Shown here one piece after another: positions 53,424-64,000 of a DNA stretch of 64,000 nucleotides; position 1 is the first letter of the stretch, and every line of letters begins with the position of its first letter. Both the position numbers and the translations under genes were made by a program. Source of the DNA: Clarireedia homoeocarpa (lineage: Eukaryota > Ascomycota > Leotiomycetes > Helotiales > Rutstroemiaceae); contig LNKV01000003.1 in NCBI GenBank assembly GCA_001465935.1, forward strand, positions 1,680,363 through 1,744,362, written 5' to 3'. The notes beneath the pieces were generated by a model. That model was not told where the DNA came from, ran no database searches, and saw only the letters and a program-made list of their open reading frames with translations.

Positions 53424-54173
53424 CTACTTCTCCTCCTCCTCCTCCCCATCCTCATCCTCCTCGCCCTTCCCCTTTCCTTTCCCCACCCCAAAATCCACCA
53501 CCTTCTCCTCCCCATCCTCTCCCAACCCCAACTTAAACCAAGGCCCATGAATCGCGCCCGCGCCCGCCCCAACCAAAAGCCCCAGTCCCGTCGTCGGCAC
53601 ACTCGCCACGCCCCCCACCACCGTCCCCACCAACGTACCCAATCCCATCCCCACCCCCGCACCTATCCCCGCGCCACCCGCGCCGCCCTGCCACACCCCG
53701 CTCTGCAGCCTCTGCGCAACTTTCAGATGTTTCGCTGCCGCTTTCTCGAGCTTGTCCGCTTCCGCGAGCAGCTTCTGCTTCTGCTCTTCCGAGTCAATCG
53801 ATTCTGCTTTTTTGCGGGCCGCCGCGGCGGCACTGCTGGATTCTTGCGCTTCTTTGATTTTGTCGTTAATTTGTCCGATTACTTTTTCTTCGGTGCTGGG
53901 TTTGCCGTCTTTTTTGCCTTCGGCGGAGGCTTTGTTGTCGGCGGGGGAGGATTTCTTGTCTTTGGAGTGGTCTGTCGTATCCTTGGCTTCTGCTTTCTTG
54001 TGTTCGGTTGATGACGTATTGGGTTTCTTGTCTTTCGAAATGGGGAACTTCTTTTCTCGTGGTTGAGTGCTGTCAGTTTTGTGTTGTATGCTCTCTGGTT
54101 TCTTGTCTTTGGAAACTGGGAATTTCTTCTCCCGCGGTGCGTCCGCTTTCTTATGTTCGGTGGTACTGGACAT
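53424..54173 (-). CDS. hypothetical Lys-rich protein with glycine-rich hydrophobic segments
   Basis: An uninterrupted 249-aa frame. The N-terminal third is Lys-rich and contains two copies of a 14-residue motif, PREKKFPVSKDKKP and PREKKFPISKDKKP. A helical, likely coiled-coil region follows (EEKVIGQINDKIKEAQESSS and KLLAEADKLEKAAAKHLKVA). Next come two hydrophobic glycine-zipper-like stretches (GIGAGVGMGLGTLVGTVVGG and TGLGLLVGAGAGAI) that could insert in a membrane as a hairpin, and a final acidic tail. No signal peptide. Resembles fungal glycine-zipper hypothetical proteins, but I cannot name a family. Start is the only ATG preceding the motif copies. Confidence 0.7.
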   Translation of the reverse strand: MSSTTEHKKADAPREKKFPVSKDKKPESIQHKTDSTQPREKKFPISKDKKPNTSSTEHKKAEAKDTTDHSKDKKSSPADNKASAEGKKDGKPSTEEKVIGQINDKIKEAQESSSAAAAARKKAESIDSEEQKQKLLAEADKLEKAAAKHLKVAQRLQSGVWQGGAGGAGIGAGVGMGLGTLVGTVVGGVASVPTTGLGLLVGAGAGAIHGPWFKLGLGEDGEEKVVDFGVGKGKGKGEEDEDGEEEEEK

Positions 54174-54695
54174 CTTGTCCTAGTTGGAGGAAGCCGGTCG
54201 AGTTTCGATACGGAGGTTCTATGTTGAAATGCAGTTGAGTTTTGTCTTCAGGATGAACCTTTGTTTGCTTTATTGTACGTAGACAAAAACTAGTTGGAGA
54301 TGGCTTTTCTTATTTTTGGGGCGGGATTAGGAAGGCGATGTCGTGTAGTATGGTGCGTATGAGTTTCAGGTTTTGGTAGCTTCATGGAAGCAGTTAAAGG
54401 CAGGATCTGAAAGTGTGGGGTACCTGGTCTGGAAATGACGTCGGTAGCTGAGCTTAATATGACGGCCCCCACTCCTTTTCACATACTAAGTATCTTGCTC
54501 CGCGTAGCTCAAGGCTGCACAAGGTCTGGACCGAGATATACAAAAGTTTCATGTCACAAAGCCACTAGAGCAGGTAGGAGAAGTAGGTGGCACTATTCAA
54601 CAAGGGCTATTGTCATTATGAAATTCCTACATATTTACACTCCTCAACCCCCTTGACGAAAACTAAGAAAGGGATGTTTGCCCGACCACAAACAT
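54174..54695. other. intergenic region
   Basis: Promoter of the glycine-rich protein gene (-) and 3' flank of the sulfite oxidase gene (-). Nothing else is seen. Confidence 0.6.
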
Positions 54696-56588
54696 CTACT
54701 CTTGAGGATCCCGACCACCTCGAGCCTCCATCTCTGCAAGATAAGTCTCCTGGTCTTCCAACTCGACCACTCCTGGTTGGGTGATTGGCAAAAATGATAC
54801 ACCTTTCTCCTCGTATAATTTGATCGTTGCAGCGGACTTTGGTCTGAGGGTGTTTACACTGAATACCTTGACACGATGGCAAGAAGAGGTAACGTGCAAG
54901 TCCCAATTCCTAGAACTATTAGCGGAAGTCTCATTCACATGAATGACAGAGGAAAACTTACCATGCAGACCTCACGTAAGTGGGTTGTGTGTTCATCGCA
55001 TTATCCCAGCATCTCACGCACAACTCCAACCATCCCTCAGCGTCTACCGGCAGGTCGATCTCCCATAATCTCCATGCATGGAAGTACTTCTGAGACATGT
55101 TCTCGTGTGGTACCTCGTACCAAACACTGCCGCCATCGCCTGAGACCTCCACTCTCACAGGCCAATGCCCACCTCCAGAATAGGCCCATCCCTTCATCTT
55201 TATCTTTCCGTTGTGAATAATCTGATCCATATCTTTAGGGATCATGATCGCCGAGCTGACCGGCATATCCTGAATACTGAAACCAGAAGAGTAGGTTGCA
55301 TTGTGCTTGCCGACTTGCGAATTGTAGTATAGGTACTCTTTCATCTGAACGGGCTGAAGAGACTCATGTGGTATAACGCTGATACGGGTTAGCCATTTAC
55401 ATGATCGCGCTCCGATATAGCCGAATACGACAGCGCGCAGAGGGTAGCCATGAATCTTAGGAAGTGGCTTTCCGTTCATTTCCCAGGCGAGAAGAACTTC
55501 GTTGATCTTGACTTTACGCCATGGAACCGAAACGGCGTAGTTGTAAACCTGACCTTTCTTGAAGTATGTGTCCGCGCCGAAGAATTCGATGTGATTCGTA
55601 CCAGATGGATTTTTGAGACCACCGCAATATTTGATAACTTTTTTGAGAGAGACGCCAGTCCAACGCGCAGTGCCGATTGCACCCTCGCCCCACTGGTTTG
55701 CATAGTTAGTACATGCACATCACATTTCGATTTTGAAAACCTACTGGTGCGTTGATAAGTTCATCACCATCACCGGGATATTCGTGGATCTGCTCAATTC
55801 TTCGTGTTCCTGAACATTGAATTGTGACGACGTTGCTTTGTCTTGGGAACAGGCTCTCGTTCTTCAAGTCTGCCAAGGTAATACGTTTGGGATCGTTCAC
55901 CAATCCCTCTACATCAAAGAAATACTTCTCCTCGTCGATCTCAGGAATTCCACCGTGGTTTCGGACGAAGTGGTCCTCGTTAGCGGTTATAGTGGTCTCT
56001 ACGAGACGCTCCTATTTCTACGATCAACCACTGTATGAGAAAACGTAAGCAGGAGGGAATATTCTTACCCGAGGTGGTTCTCCGTTGTAAGGAAACTGCA
56101 AAACGTGGATCATATCGGGGCTTTTCTCCTTCTCTACGAAGAGCCAACTCTCTGCTGGAATATCCTTCAGCATTTTCCCGAAAGCATAATGGTACTGTTT
56201 CCATCGTACACCCTCTAGCAAAGGGTTCGTCTTTGGTAAAGGGACCAATTGAAATTCCGGTGGCTACAGAATCAGCCTTCTCGTCGGCTTAGAGAAGAGA
56301 CAGATGTGATCTTACCTTTGGAAACTCGAATTTCTTCATGAATTCCATCGCCTTTTGTTTTCGCTCGGGGTACTTTTCCCACTCGATGTATCCATGCCAA
56401 CCATCAAGTTCTTCCTCTAGTCCCAATTCATGTGGATCGGGCAGCTCATCCTTATTGCGAATTACTAGATCTGGGTGAAGAATGCTTGGTCGTCTTGGTT
56501 TCTCCGACCCGGTAGCACTTTGCGTGTCCGCTTCTGATTCCATGTTTTGCTCGTGTTTCTGGAAAGAACGAATACTTGCCTCGGACAT
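54696..56588 (-). CDS. sulfite oxidase-type molybdopterin oxidoreductase
   Basis: Molybdenum-cofactor enzyme of the sulfite oxidase family, oxidising sulfite to sulfate or acting on a related substrate. Five exons on the minus strand (56588-56316, 56263-56069, 56011-55745, 55692-54962, 54909-54696) give 559 aa. Mo-domain features: FVRNHGGIPEID, KNESLFPRQSNVVTIQCSGTRR with the molybdenum-ligating cysteine, WGEGAIGTARWTGVSLKKVI, WEMNGKPLPKIHGYPLRAVV and GYIGARSCKWL. The dimerisation domain follows (KMKGWAYSGGGHWPVRVEVS, ending GWLELCVRCWDNAMNTQP and NWDLHV). There is no cytochrome b5 domain and no mitochondrial presequence, so it resembles the haem-free plant-type enzyme. The C-terminus DPQE is not a peroxisomal signal. 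The N-terminal 90 residues are charged and divergent. Sulfite as substrate is inferred. Confidence 0.88.
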
Positions 56589-57520
56589 AATAAAAGTATT
56601 CTTCTTGGAGCAAACAGACAGGATAGGGAGAAATACGGGGCGAGGGCGGTATATTTAAGAATTAAAAACGGGATGATGAAATGGCCGTTTGTTCTACCTG
56701 CCCCTCTCTTCCGTGCAACATAGATTATGCATCATGAATGCACATGCACAGTAATCGAATTAAGCACGTCCTGAGCCAATCAAACACAACGCCAGCCCGA
56801 ATTTGTTTTCCCTAACCACCTGGTGGTGAACGAGGAAAAATACTTGATAAGGCGACGTCATGATTATAGAATTGAACTACTCCTTGAGTAGCTGTGGGTC
56901 TTGGCTACAAATGCCGATGCCGACCGAGGAGACACGCTGCACTTCGGAAATAACTTATCAAATGTTAAATATAAACGTACCATCCTCGGATAAGACGCAT
57001 GTCCGCTAGCCGTAATAGTGGTTTGAGCTGGTATTTCGGGATTGCTCTTGCAGTATCGGGGATATCGAGGCGTTCTTTGAAGTTTGCGTGGGAATTCGGA
57101 TGGTGGCCCTAGTTACTCTAAATAGGTTAAGCGTTACCCCGGCCCACGTGGCCAAGCTCCATCACTAATCTTTGTGCTGGTCTCACTGCAACTATCGCAT
57201 TATCATCTTCGAGCAGCTTAATCGTATATGTAGCAAGTCGGCTCACAATACCATCTGATTCCATCTCCTATTCTCGACATGGTTAATGTCACTTATCTCA
57301 AACACCATAGAATCAAGAAATATTGACCATCAACGGGAAAAGTCCACCAGACAAAGTTTGTCTACACACCTACTTAACACTTTTGCTTTACAAGTTGTCG
57401 AGGCAATATGCTCCTTAAGTAAACCTATTCTGCTATCTTTCCAATAAGCTTCCTAGTGGCAATTCGGAAGCAAAGAAAACCACTTAGTAAGTGATAGTAA
57501 GTGCTAAGAATATACTTGAA
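56589..57520. other. intergenic region
   Basis: 0.93 kb upstream of the sulfite oxidase gene. A short dyad ccacctggtgg lies at about 56817. No gene supported. Confidence 0.6.
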
Positions 57521-57898
57521 ATGAGCCGTTTAGCATTGAAGCTGGCCCTACCCTCAACCAAGGTCGTCGCTTCCATTCATGATTTTTATATCACCTTTTT
57601 AGAGCTCCGTCGCAAGTCCAAGTCCAAGTCCAAGTCCAAGTCCAACACCTCTCCCATACTGCCCACCACAACCACACCCACAAACCCAAGCACAACCCCT
57701 TTACCCCGGCCAGCACCACCATCACCACCACCCACAGCCGCAAAACACGAGAACCCCACACCTCCCGCGAAACAGCCACCAAATCCCCCTCCCCCTCGCT
57801 CCAACCACTCGGCTCGGCTCGAGCATCGACTTGGCGCACGGGAGCGCGAGATCGCACTCATGCGGGACTGGTTAAGCCAGGCTTCGAGATTGAATTAG
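57521..57898 (+). CDS. small hypothetical protein with Lys-Ser and Pro-rich repeats
   Basis: 125 codons from ATG at 57521. The N-terminus MSRLALKLALPSTKVV is amphipathic and could be a mitochondrial-type presequence or helix. It leads into FYITFLELRRKSKSKSKSKS encoded by the (caagtc)5 repeat. A long Pro/Thr-rich stretch follows, and an ordered-looking end (RLEHRLGAREREIALMRDWL). The ordered ends on both sides of a low-complexity middle favour a real gene. No known family. Confidence 0.45.
   Translation: MSRLALKLALPSTKVVASIHDFYITFLELRRKSKSKSKSKSNTSPILPTTTTPTNPSTTPLPRPAPPSPPPTAAKHENPTPPAKQPPNPPPPRSNHSARLEHRLGAREREIALMRDWLSQASRLN
57613..57645. repeat. (CAAGTC)5 hexanucleotide repeat
   Basis: Five copies of caagtc, in frame within the small hypothetical gene and coding for Lys-Ser dipeptides. 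Confidence 0.9.
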
Positions 57899-58708
57899 TT
57901 CTTATCCTCGCCAGCTCGCCAAGTCACCGGTGTCGGCCTCGAATGTGAATGGGCGAGTTTTCCAAGAATCCGATAGCACAATTGGCCATTTTCAAGGGCG
58001 GAAAGTATATGGCATATTTGGAGGTGATTTCATCGAGATGGCAACGCGGCCTAGTCCAGCAGCATCGCGTTCCTCGGACGCGGGCGGCGGGAGATCAGGG
58101 AAATCTTAGTATGGCTTCGGCTTGCCCTGTTGACACAGTTGAGAAGGGTTAACTGTAGCTGTATAATATTGATTCGATAATACCCATCTATTCTTGGGAT
58201 TGCTGTGATGTGTCAAAGGGTGTGATGATTCTATGACCGCTCACTGCATGGTTGATCAAGTGTGTTCTTTCACATGAATGCAAGTAGTGTTGAAGATGTA
58301 CTAGTAGATTTTGCTAGATGGTAAGAACCTATCGATACAATCCGTGAAGGCAATTCTCAGATATTAAGCTTGTAGAGAACTTCCGTTGGCTTGACAGAGT
58401 GTTCGGTGGGTTATTACTCCTCCTCATGACTCAAATCATTTCAAGTTCGATCACATGGTGTTTAGAGTTTGTATGAATACTTTCTAGTCACATCACCTAA
58501 GACCAAACTCCATTGAACAATCTAACCCTATCAGCCCATCATTCTCCACCCCTCAACTCATCGCTCTTCGCTCTTCACATCCAACCCCCTCTTTCTTCCA
58601 ACCTACCACACAAACAGAAATCCACAACTCACAATAATCCACATCCACACCCCCTCGTTACCTATCCATCTTCTCTCCCCATCAAATCTCACTCTCTAAT
58701 CCCTCCCA
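57899..58708. other. convergent intergenic region
   Basis: 0.8 kb between the small hypothetical gene and the 3' end of the NDR kinase gene. C/T-rich from 58500 onward. No gene supported. Confidence 0.6.
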
Positions 58709-61634
58709 TCAATGAGTACTCAACCTCGCCCTATGCCAAACATTTCTCCTCCCCGCCCCTCCCCTCGCCACCACTCCCACTCCTCCCCTCTCCTGCACCA
58801 TCTCAATCCGCCTATACGTATACCCCAAAAACGCCCCCTTCTTCCTCAACTCCAGCACCATCGGCGCAACACTCCTGTCCCTCAACAAGCGATCCCTCGG
58901 TCTCTTCCTCTCCTTCCTTCCAAAAGTCTTCACAAACTTCTTCAAATACTCCTTGTCCTCCTCACGCATCACAAACTGATCGATTTCTTTCTCCACCTTC
59001 TTCAACCTCACCGAATCATGCGGACGTTCGATGAATCCCGTAGCCAAGATTTGAATCTCGCGGTTGAAGGGCTTGAGTGCTTCGGCGATTTGTTGTACCG
59101 TGGGCTGAGGTGCCGAGACGGAGTCGGAGAAATCGGAGATTGGGTCTTCTTCGTCGAAGTAGTGCGTATCGTCCATGGATTTGATGTTGGGGATGAAGGG
59201 TGGTGCCATAAGGTGCAGACGGTCCCATTGAACGTCGCGGAACCATTTATGCGCTTTGATGTCTTCGGCATCGTTGGGGTATACATAGCGACCGGCATAA
59301 TCCTGGTGTCGACGGAGTGAGGCAGATGAATCTCGGGATTTGTAGCGTCTGCTGCAGAGACGTTGGTCTTTTTCTTGGATGATACTTCGGATGAGATCCT
59401 GGCATCTTCTACTGACAGATGGTCGAGAAGGGAATTGAAATGTCGACTTATGGTTGAGGATGTTCATCTTGGTCTGCTGTCTGCCACCTTCCTCGGCAAG
59501 GAAAGGAGTGTGACCATAAAGACACTACCCGTTATTAGCGAAAACTTCATGAAGTCCTCCAAATACAATTACTCACCTCATAAAGAATAACAGCCACACT
59601 CCACCAATCACATCTCGCATCATAGAGCTCGCCCCGAACCACTTCCGGCGCCATATACTGACTAGTACCGACTACCGATCTCGCAAACGTCCTATTCCCA
59701 TACTTATTTCTCCAATTCAAAATACTCTCCGACTCAGAAGCGTTTGAAGAATCCTTCTCATGCCTCTCCTTCCCGCCCATCATCACATGCGCCAACTTCA
59801 TCGCAGCTGCCGCATTCCTCCCTTCCTTCCTATCCAGCGAGTCACCCTCGACTGTAATGCCCAGTTTGTTGAGAAGCGAATATCTATGATTATGGAAATA
59901 GGCCTGATCATGCGACCAATGTCCATCAAAGGCGAGGCCAAAGTCCGAGATCTTCAGATGGCCCGAAGCGGAGATGAGGAAGTTGTCGGGCTTAATATCA
60001 CGGTGGATCCAACGGAGGGCATGAGCTTCTTCAATGCAGAGTATCATCTCGGCAATGTACCATCTGGTGATGGTTTCGGAGAGGACATTGTCCCGAATCA
60101 GGAGGCCAAGGAAGTCGCCGCCGGGCATGTAGTCCATGACGAGGTAGAGGCTGTGGAGGTCCTGGAAACTTGCGATAAGGGGGACAATCCTAAGGGTTTA
60201 GATTTAGTTGAATGGATAATCCAAGGGAGTGATTGAAATGACTTACCACCTGGAGCCTTCAGCTGCAACGAGGAAATCACGCTCAGCTCGTAGATGACCT
60301 TCTTGACTGTTTCGAAGCATGTCTGATTTCCGGATGACTTTCATGGCGTAGATTTTCTCGCTTGGCTCAGAACTATTACATGTGAACAACCATACCCATG
60401 AGCGAAACGTGACATTCATAATGAACGGAACAACTTACTTATTAGTAGACTTCTCTCTAACCAAGCGAACTACACCAAAACTACCCTTTCCCAGAACCTT
60501 GACAACCTCATAGTTCGACGGTTTATGATCTCGATTCATCAAAGCATTGGCACCACGAACCTTCATATTCCTCGTCTGTCTAAGATGGTTAGTTTCTGCC
60601 CTCATCAAAGCTTTCCGCCTCTCCTCCTTTTCCACTGGAGAAGATGAAATATCATCCAGAAGTTCGTTCTCGAGATTGAGACGACGTATCGTGCGAGGAG
60701 TAGGAGCTCTGGAGGTGAGATTATTGTAGTGTGTCTCGAAGAAGACTTTAGCAGAGGCTGCTTTTTCGACGGTGATTACAGCTGGCAGCAGTTAGATTAA
60801 GACTGGAGAAGTATGACCGTGATACATTACGTACTTGGCATAGGACGTGGACATTCAATGATATAAGAATCCGTTTCGGCAATCGGAGTCAAACCATCAT
60901 CTGGACTCCCTTTAACCACATGTTGCGCATGGACCTTCTTATTCTCCGAGGAATGCTGAGAAACACCGGCAGATTTCGTATTAGAGAACTTCGAATCAAG
61001 AGATGTCTTCTCGGTAGACTGTCCCGCACCCGGAAGGGACGACTTAGCGCTATTGTTTGTTGATTCTACATTAGATGGTAAAGAGAAGACGTCTGGCATG
61101 AAGTCCAGAATGCCTTTGTCGAGAGAGATAAGACTTGGTCGACTCTTGAATTGTGTGCGGTGAACGACTGTGGGTGGTGGTTTGAGTAAAGCCATGGAGA
61201 TTTTCTTGGTTAGGGAAACGGGGGCTGGGGGAGATGATGATGCTGTGGGGGTTGGAGATGGACAGCGAGGTGGAGTTTCGGTTGAGCCTGTTGAATCTCC
61301 ATCTGCTATGCGGTTAGCATTGTGCAGGCCTATGTTATTTGAATACTGTAGAATTCCAATGGACATATTTCTATGATATTTGAATAGACGGGTAACTTCA
61401 AAGGCACTTACTACTGTTCGTGATGGTACGCAACACAGACAGGATCTTCGATCCTTGGCGACGAAACTTGGAAGGTCTGTCGGGTGAAGACGGAGGCGTA
61501 AGAGATTGGACTTCTTCATATATTGTAGCAGAAGTCAACGACTCCGACTTAAGATGTTCAATTTTTTCCGTTTCTGGTGAAGCGATTGTGGTCTGACCAG
61601 GTTTGAGCGTCAGCGTACTCCGTGTTCTCTTCAT
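58709..61634 (-). CDS. NDR/LATS-family AGC serine/threonine kinase
   Basis: Protein kinase of the NDR/LATS branch, normally acting with a Mob co-activator in morphogenesis or septation signalling. Six exons on the minus strand (61634-61412, 61302-60835, 60781-60439, 60372-60247, 60189-59577, 59524-58709) give 862 aa. A Mob-binding type N-terminal region (AKVFFETHYNNL, NHLRQTRNMKVRG) precedes the kinase domain: GKGSFGVV (about 326), YAMKVIRK, HRDIKPDN (about 449), DFGLAF, SVVGTSQYMAPE, CDWWSVAVILYECLYGHTPF. The activation segment is about 100 residues, with a long Ser/Glu/Lys-rich insert. The hydrophobic motif GAFLGYTYRR near the C-terminus is of NDR type. The 230-residue N-terminal extension is Ser/Pro-rich. 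It differs from COT1 and DBF2 in the catalytic-loop and T-loop neighbourhood, so it is probably the third fungal type (Ppk35-like), which is my inference. Confidence 0.9.
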
Positions 61635-62268
61635 TGTTGAAAGAGCCAGATGCTCAGATTTCGATAATGGCTAGCAATACTGGGAAGAAGCAAATAAGAA
61701 TGAATCTCATCAGCAGCACGGAAGATAAATGATAGACAATGAATGAAATGCTGACGATGCTGGAGAACTGTAATTTTTCGGAATCAGTTGGAGTTTTATC
61801 TTCAGTCCTGACCAAGGAAGGTGCCTGCCTCGTCACAAACAAGAGCATATCAAAGGAAGGAACACCAAGTCACATATTCAGAAGGAAGCAAGTACAATTC
61901 ATGTAGAAACAACGGTTGTATTAAGCGATAACTACATTGAGCGGCATCTCAGTGCTACGAAAACAAACCAAACTTTTAAAATTACGCCGGTAATGCAATG
62001 TAAACCTCCTCATCCCATCTTGCATCATCCCCTTTAAGTAGAGAACTGCTCAGGTCGGAAACTTATGCAAAATACTGCATCATTGCGTAAAAAAATTGGT
62101 ATGCCTTTTGTGGCACTGCATGAATCCATGGATACATGAGTGTCCGGAAAATTGTACAAGAGAGATGGAAAAGCAAGTAACTCATACGCCGCATTATATC
62201 GAAAGAGTGCCATACACACAAAGGAGATAATAGAAATTTCCAAGCTCTTAGAAACGAGCGATCAACAT
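61635..62268. other. intergenic region
   Basis: 0.63 kb holding the NDR kinase promoter and the 3' flank of the FKBP gene. No gene supported. Confidence 0.6.
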
Positions 62269-64000
62269 TTACTTGATCTCGAGGAGCTTAACGTCGAAGA
62301 CCAAAGTGGAGTTAGCTGGGATGCCGGGAAGAGCCTTCTTGCCGTAGGCGAGGTGTGCAGGAATTGTCAATCGTCGTTCACCACCAACGGACATGCCTGC
62401 AATACCGATGTCCCAACCTTGGATAACTTCACCAGCTCCGAGCTTGAAGCTGAATGGCTTGCCTTTCTTGTTTGCTGTGACTATTAGAATTCGAAGTATC
62501 TGTAGAATGGATTGAACTTACAGTCGAATACTTTACCATCGAGGAGTTTCCCAATGTAGCGCATGCCGACGCGGCTGCCCTTCTTTGCTGCTGGGCCGCT
62601 ACCGAGCTTCTTGTCATCGATCTTCACACCATCGACAGTCTTGACACCTAGAGTAGCTGTATTTCCCTTGGCTGCCGCTTTTGGCTCAGTTGATCCAGTA
62701 GGACCTTGCTCAAGGTTCTTTGCGAACTGAACCTTCTTATCGGCCTTTTCGGCTTTCTCGGTCTTCTCGCTTTTCTCCGCCTTCTTGGGCTCTTCCTTAG
62801 CAGCAACAGCTTCGCCGTTGTTCTTCTTCAGTTTCTTCAACTGCTTCTTGCTGAGCTTTGGTTCCTCGGCAGCCTCATCCTTCGCATCCTTTGCCATTAT
62901 GGCATCGAGAGAAGCACCCTCGTCAAGTTCATCAGCGGGGCGCTTATTTTTGCCTTTCTTCTCAGCAGCCTTCACCAACTTTGGGGCTTCCTCCTCATCA
63001 GTCTCGACCTCGGTGATACGGGGGTCTTCTAATCCGTCAAGCTCATCACTCTCATCGGAATCCATCTCAAGCTCCAGCTCATCCTCATCTGGAGAAAGAT
63101 CGTATTCATCATCCTCATCTTCAGAGTCGGAGTCGTAGACCTCGTGGTGGTGGTTGTGGCCATTGTCATCTGGGATAACGTAGTTACCGGTAAGGAAAAT
63201 GGTGTGGGTACCAGTGACCTTGAAGAAGACACTCTCATCCTCACCAATGGTAATGTCGAGGGGCTGTTGGTAATTCTTTTCAAATCATTAGCAACAGATG
63301 GCGACGGGAGTTCAGAACTTTGATCCATACCTTCTCTGGGTCAAGAGTGCAGAGAACGAATTCCTCAACCTCAATACCCTCGTCATCATCATCATCACTC
63401 TCCTCCTCACTTTCTGCATCACTACCGGCGGCCTTGGCCTTTCCCTTCTTGTCGGCTTTCTTGGTACCATTTGCGGCATCCTCCATTTCCTCATCGGAAT
63501 CGTCTTTGCTGATGGAGGCCATAAGCTGTTCGAGGGCTGCCTGTTTTCTGGCCTTCTTCGACTTAGCAGGATCGCTTGGTCCACCATTTGCTTCTTCATC
63601 TTCGCTGCTCTCTTCTGATCCAGAGTCATCATCTGCCAATAAAGCGCGTAGGTAAGCTTCCTGACCTTCATCATCTTCGTCTTCGCTGTCCTCCTCGGGA
63701 GCGCTCGATTGACGGATAATTTTCAAAGTAGCACGAGGACGGGCACCAGCCTCCGCTTCTTCACCAGGCTCACTGGGGTCGATAGCTGCCATAGTGATAC
63801 GGAACTATGATCATGTCAAATTAGCACTAGATTATTGCACAATGATTGTGCTTGAAACCATTCCCTCCATTGCGCTGAAATTCTAATCGCAAAACAAATA
63901 AATGCTGTTTACACCTACAGTAGCTGGGAAATCCGGAACAGCAGGAACCAGAACATCGCCGGCTGGGACCTCGAGTCCATACATAGCAACTACAATGACA
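62269..64000 (-). CDS. FPR4: nucleolar FKBP-type prolyl isomerase Fpr3/Fpr4, 5' end outside window
   Basis: Peptidyl-prolyl cis-trans isomerase with an N-terminal nucleoplasmin-like domain, acting on histones and in the nucleolus. Visible minus-strand exons 63989-63919, 63804-63331, 63275-62522 and 62474-62269 code for about 500 residues in one frame. Order: YGLEVPAGDVLVPAVPDF, ATLKIIRQS, FVLCTLDPEK spliced to NYQQPLDITI and VTGTHTIFLTGNYV (nucleoplasmin-like core), several acidic tracts, a Lys-rich nuclear stretch (EPKLSKKQLKKLKKNN), then the FKBP domain with SRVGMRYIGKLLDGKVFD, GAGEVIQGWDIGIAGMSVGG, ERRLTIPAHLAYG and a normal C-terminus. The exon at 63989 begins with an acceptor and has a split codon, so the first coding exon lies beyond 64000. 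Confidence 0.94.

Noticed and set aside
62706..63138. Plus-strand Ser/Phe/Leu-rich frames opposite the FKBP gene
   Set aside because: Antisense shadows of the Glu/Lys-rich acidic tracts of Fpr4, whose splice model gives a complete FKBP domain.

Overview
The window reads as nuclear DNA of a filamentous ascomycete. It contains orthologues of textbook fungal genes (Hog1-type MAP kinase, group III G-alpha, fungal glycogen phosphorylase, Mcd4, Avl9, two Zn2Cys6 transcription factors). Introns are short (about 45-145 nt) with GT-AG ends, and intergenic DNA is AT-leaning and rich in microsatellites. A Leotiomycete (Helotiales, Botrytis/Sclerotinia-like) fits the overall flavour, but that is inference. 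I saw no prokaryotic features, CRISPR array, rRNA or convincing tRNA gene.

Layout. 1-1.5 kb: promoter with several tandem repeats and a 51-nt A run. 1.5-3.2 kb (+): HOG1 MAP kinase. 4.7-7.2 kb (+): AVL9. 7.2-12.5 kb: gene-free, microsatellite-rich. 12.5-13.8 kb (+): GNA-3-type G-alpha. 15.9-18.9 kb (+): glycogen phosphorylase. 19.6-21.4 kb (-) and 21.9-23.5 kb (+): divergent MFS transporter and SERINC/Tms1. 24.1-27.4 kb (+): Mcd4. 28.4-31.5 kb (+): CTF1/FarB-like transcription factor. 31.6-32.4 kb (-): lone gag-like ORF. 33.2-35.1 kb (+): LysM-domain protein. 36.3-36.7 kb (-): small protein with a Cys-cluster tail. 37.6-40.2 kb (+): eroding zinc-finger locus. 40.9-42.1 kb (-): STIMATE-family membrane protein. 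45.0-45.8 kb (-): SF3B6/p14. 46.7-48.7 kb (-): second Zn2Cys6 factor. 48.7-51.9 kb: gene-poor, AT-rich, repeat remnants. 51.9-52.7 kb (+) and 53.4-54.2 kb (-): two unassigned charged proteins. 54.7-56.6 kb (-): sulfite-oxidase-type Mo enzyme. 57.5-57.9 kb (+): small hypothetical. 58.7-61.6 kb (-): NDR-family AGC kinase. 62.3 kb to the right edge (-): nucleolar FKBP (Fpr3/Fpr4), cut by the window.

How they work together. There is no operon or biosynthetic cluster. The genes are mostly conserved housekeeping and signalling genes: stress and nutrient signalling (HOG1, G-alpha, NDR kinase), reserve carbohydrate use (glycogen phosphorylase), secretory and membrane biology (Avl9, SERINC, Mcd4, STIMATE), lipid-linked transcription (CTF1-like), splicing (SF3B6), sulfur metabolism (sulfite oxidase) and chromatin/nucleolus (Fpr4).

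Intron models were built by hand. For every multi-exon gene the summed exon length is a multiple of three and the joined protein matches the expected family. The least conventional contents are the small Cys-tail protein, the zinc-finger locus at 37.6-40.2 kb, the solitary gag ORF, four very short exons (18-25 nt), and the unassigned acidic/basic and glycine-rich proteins around 52-54 kb. I found no clear previously undescribed multi-gene system.
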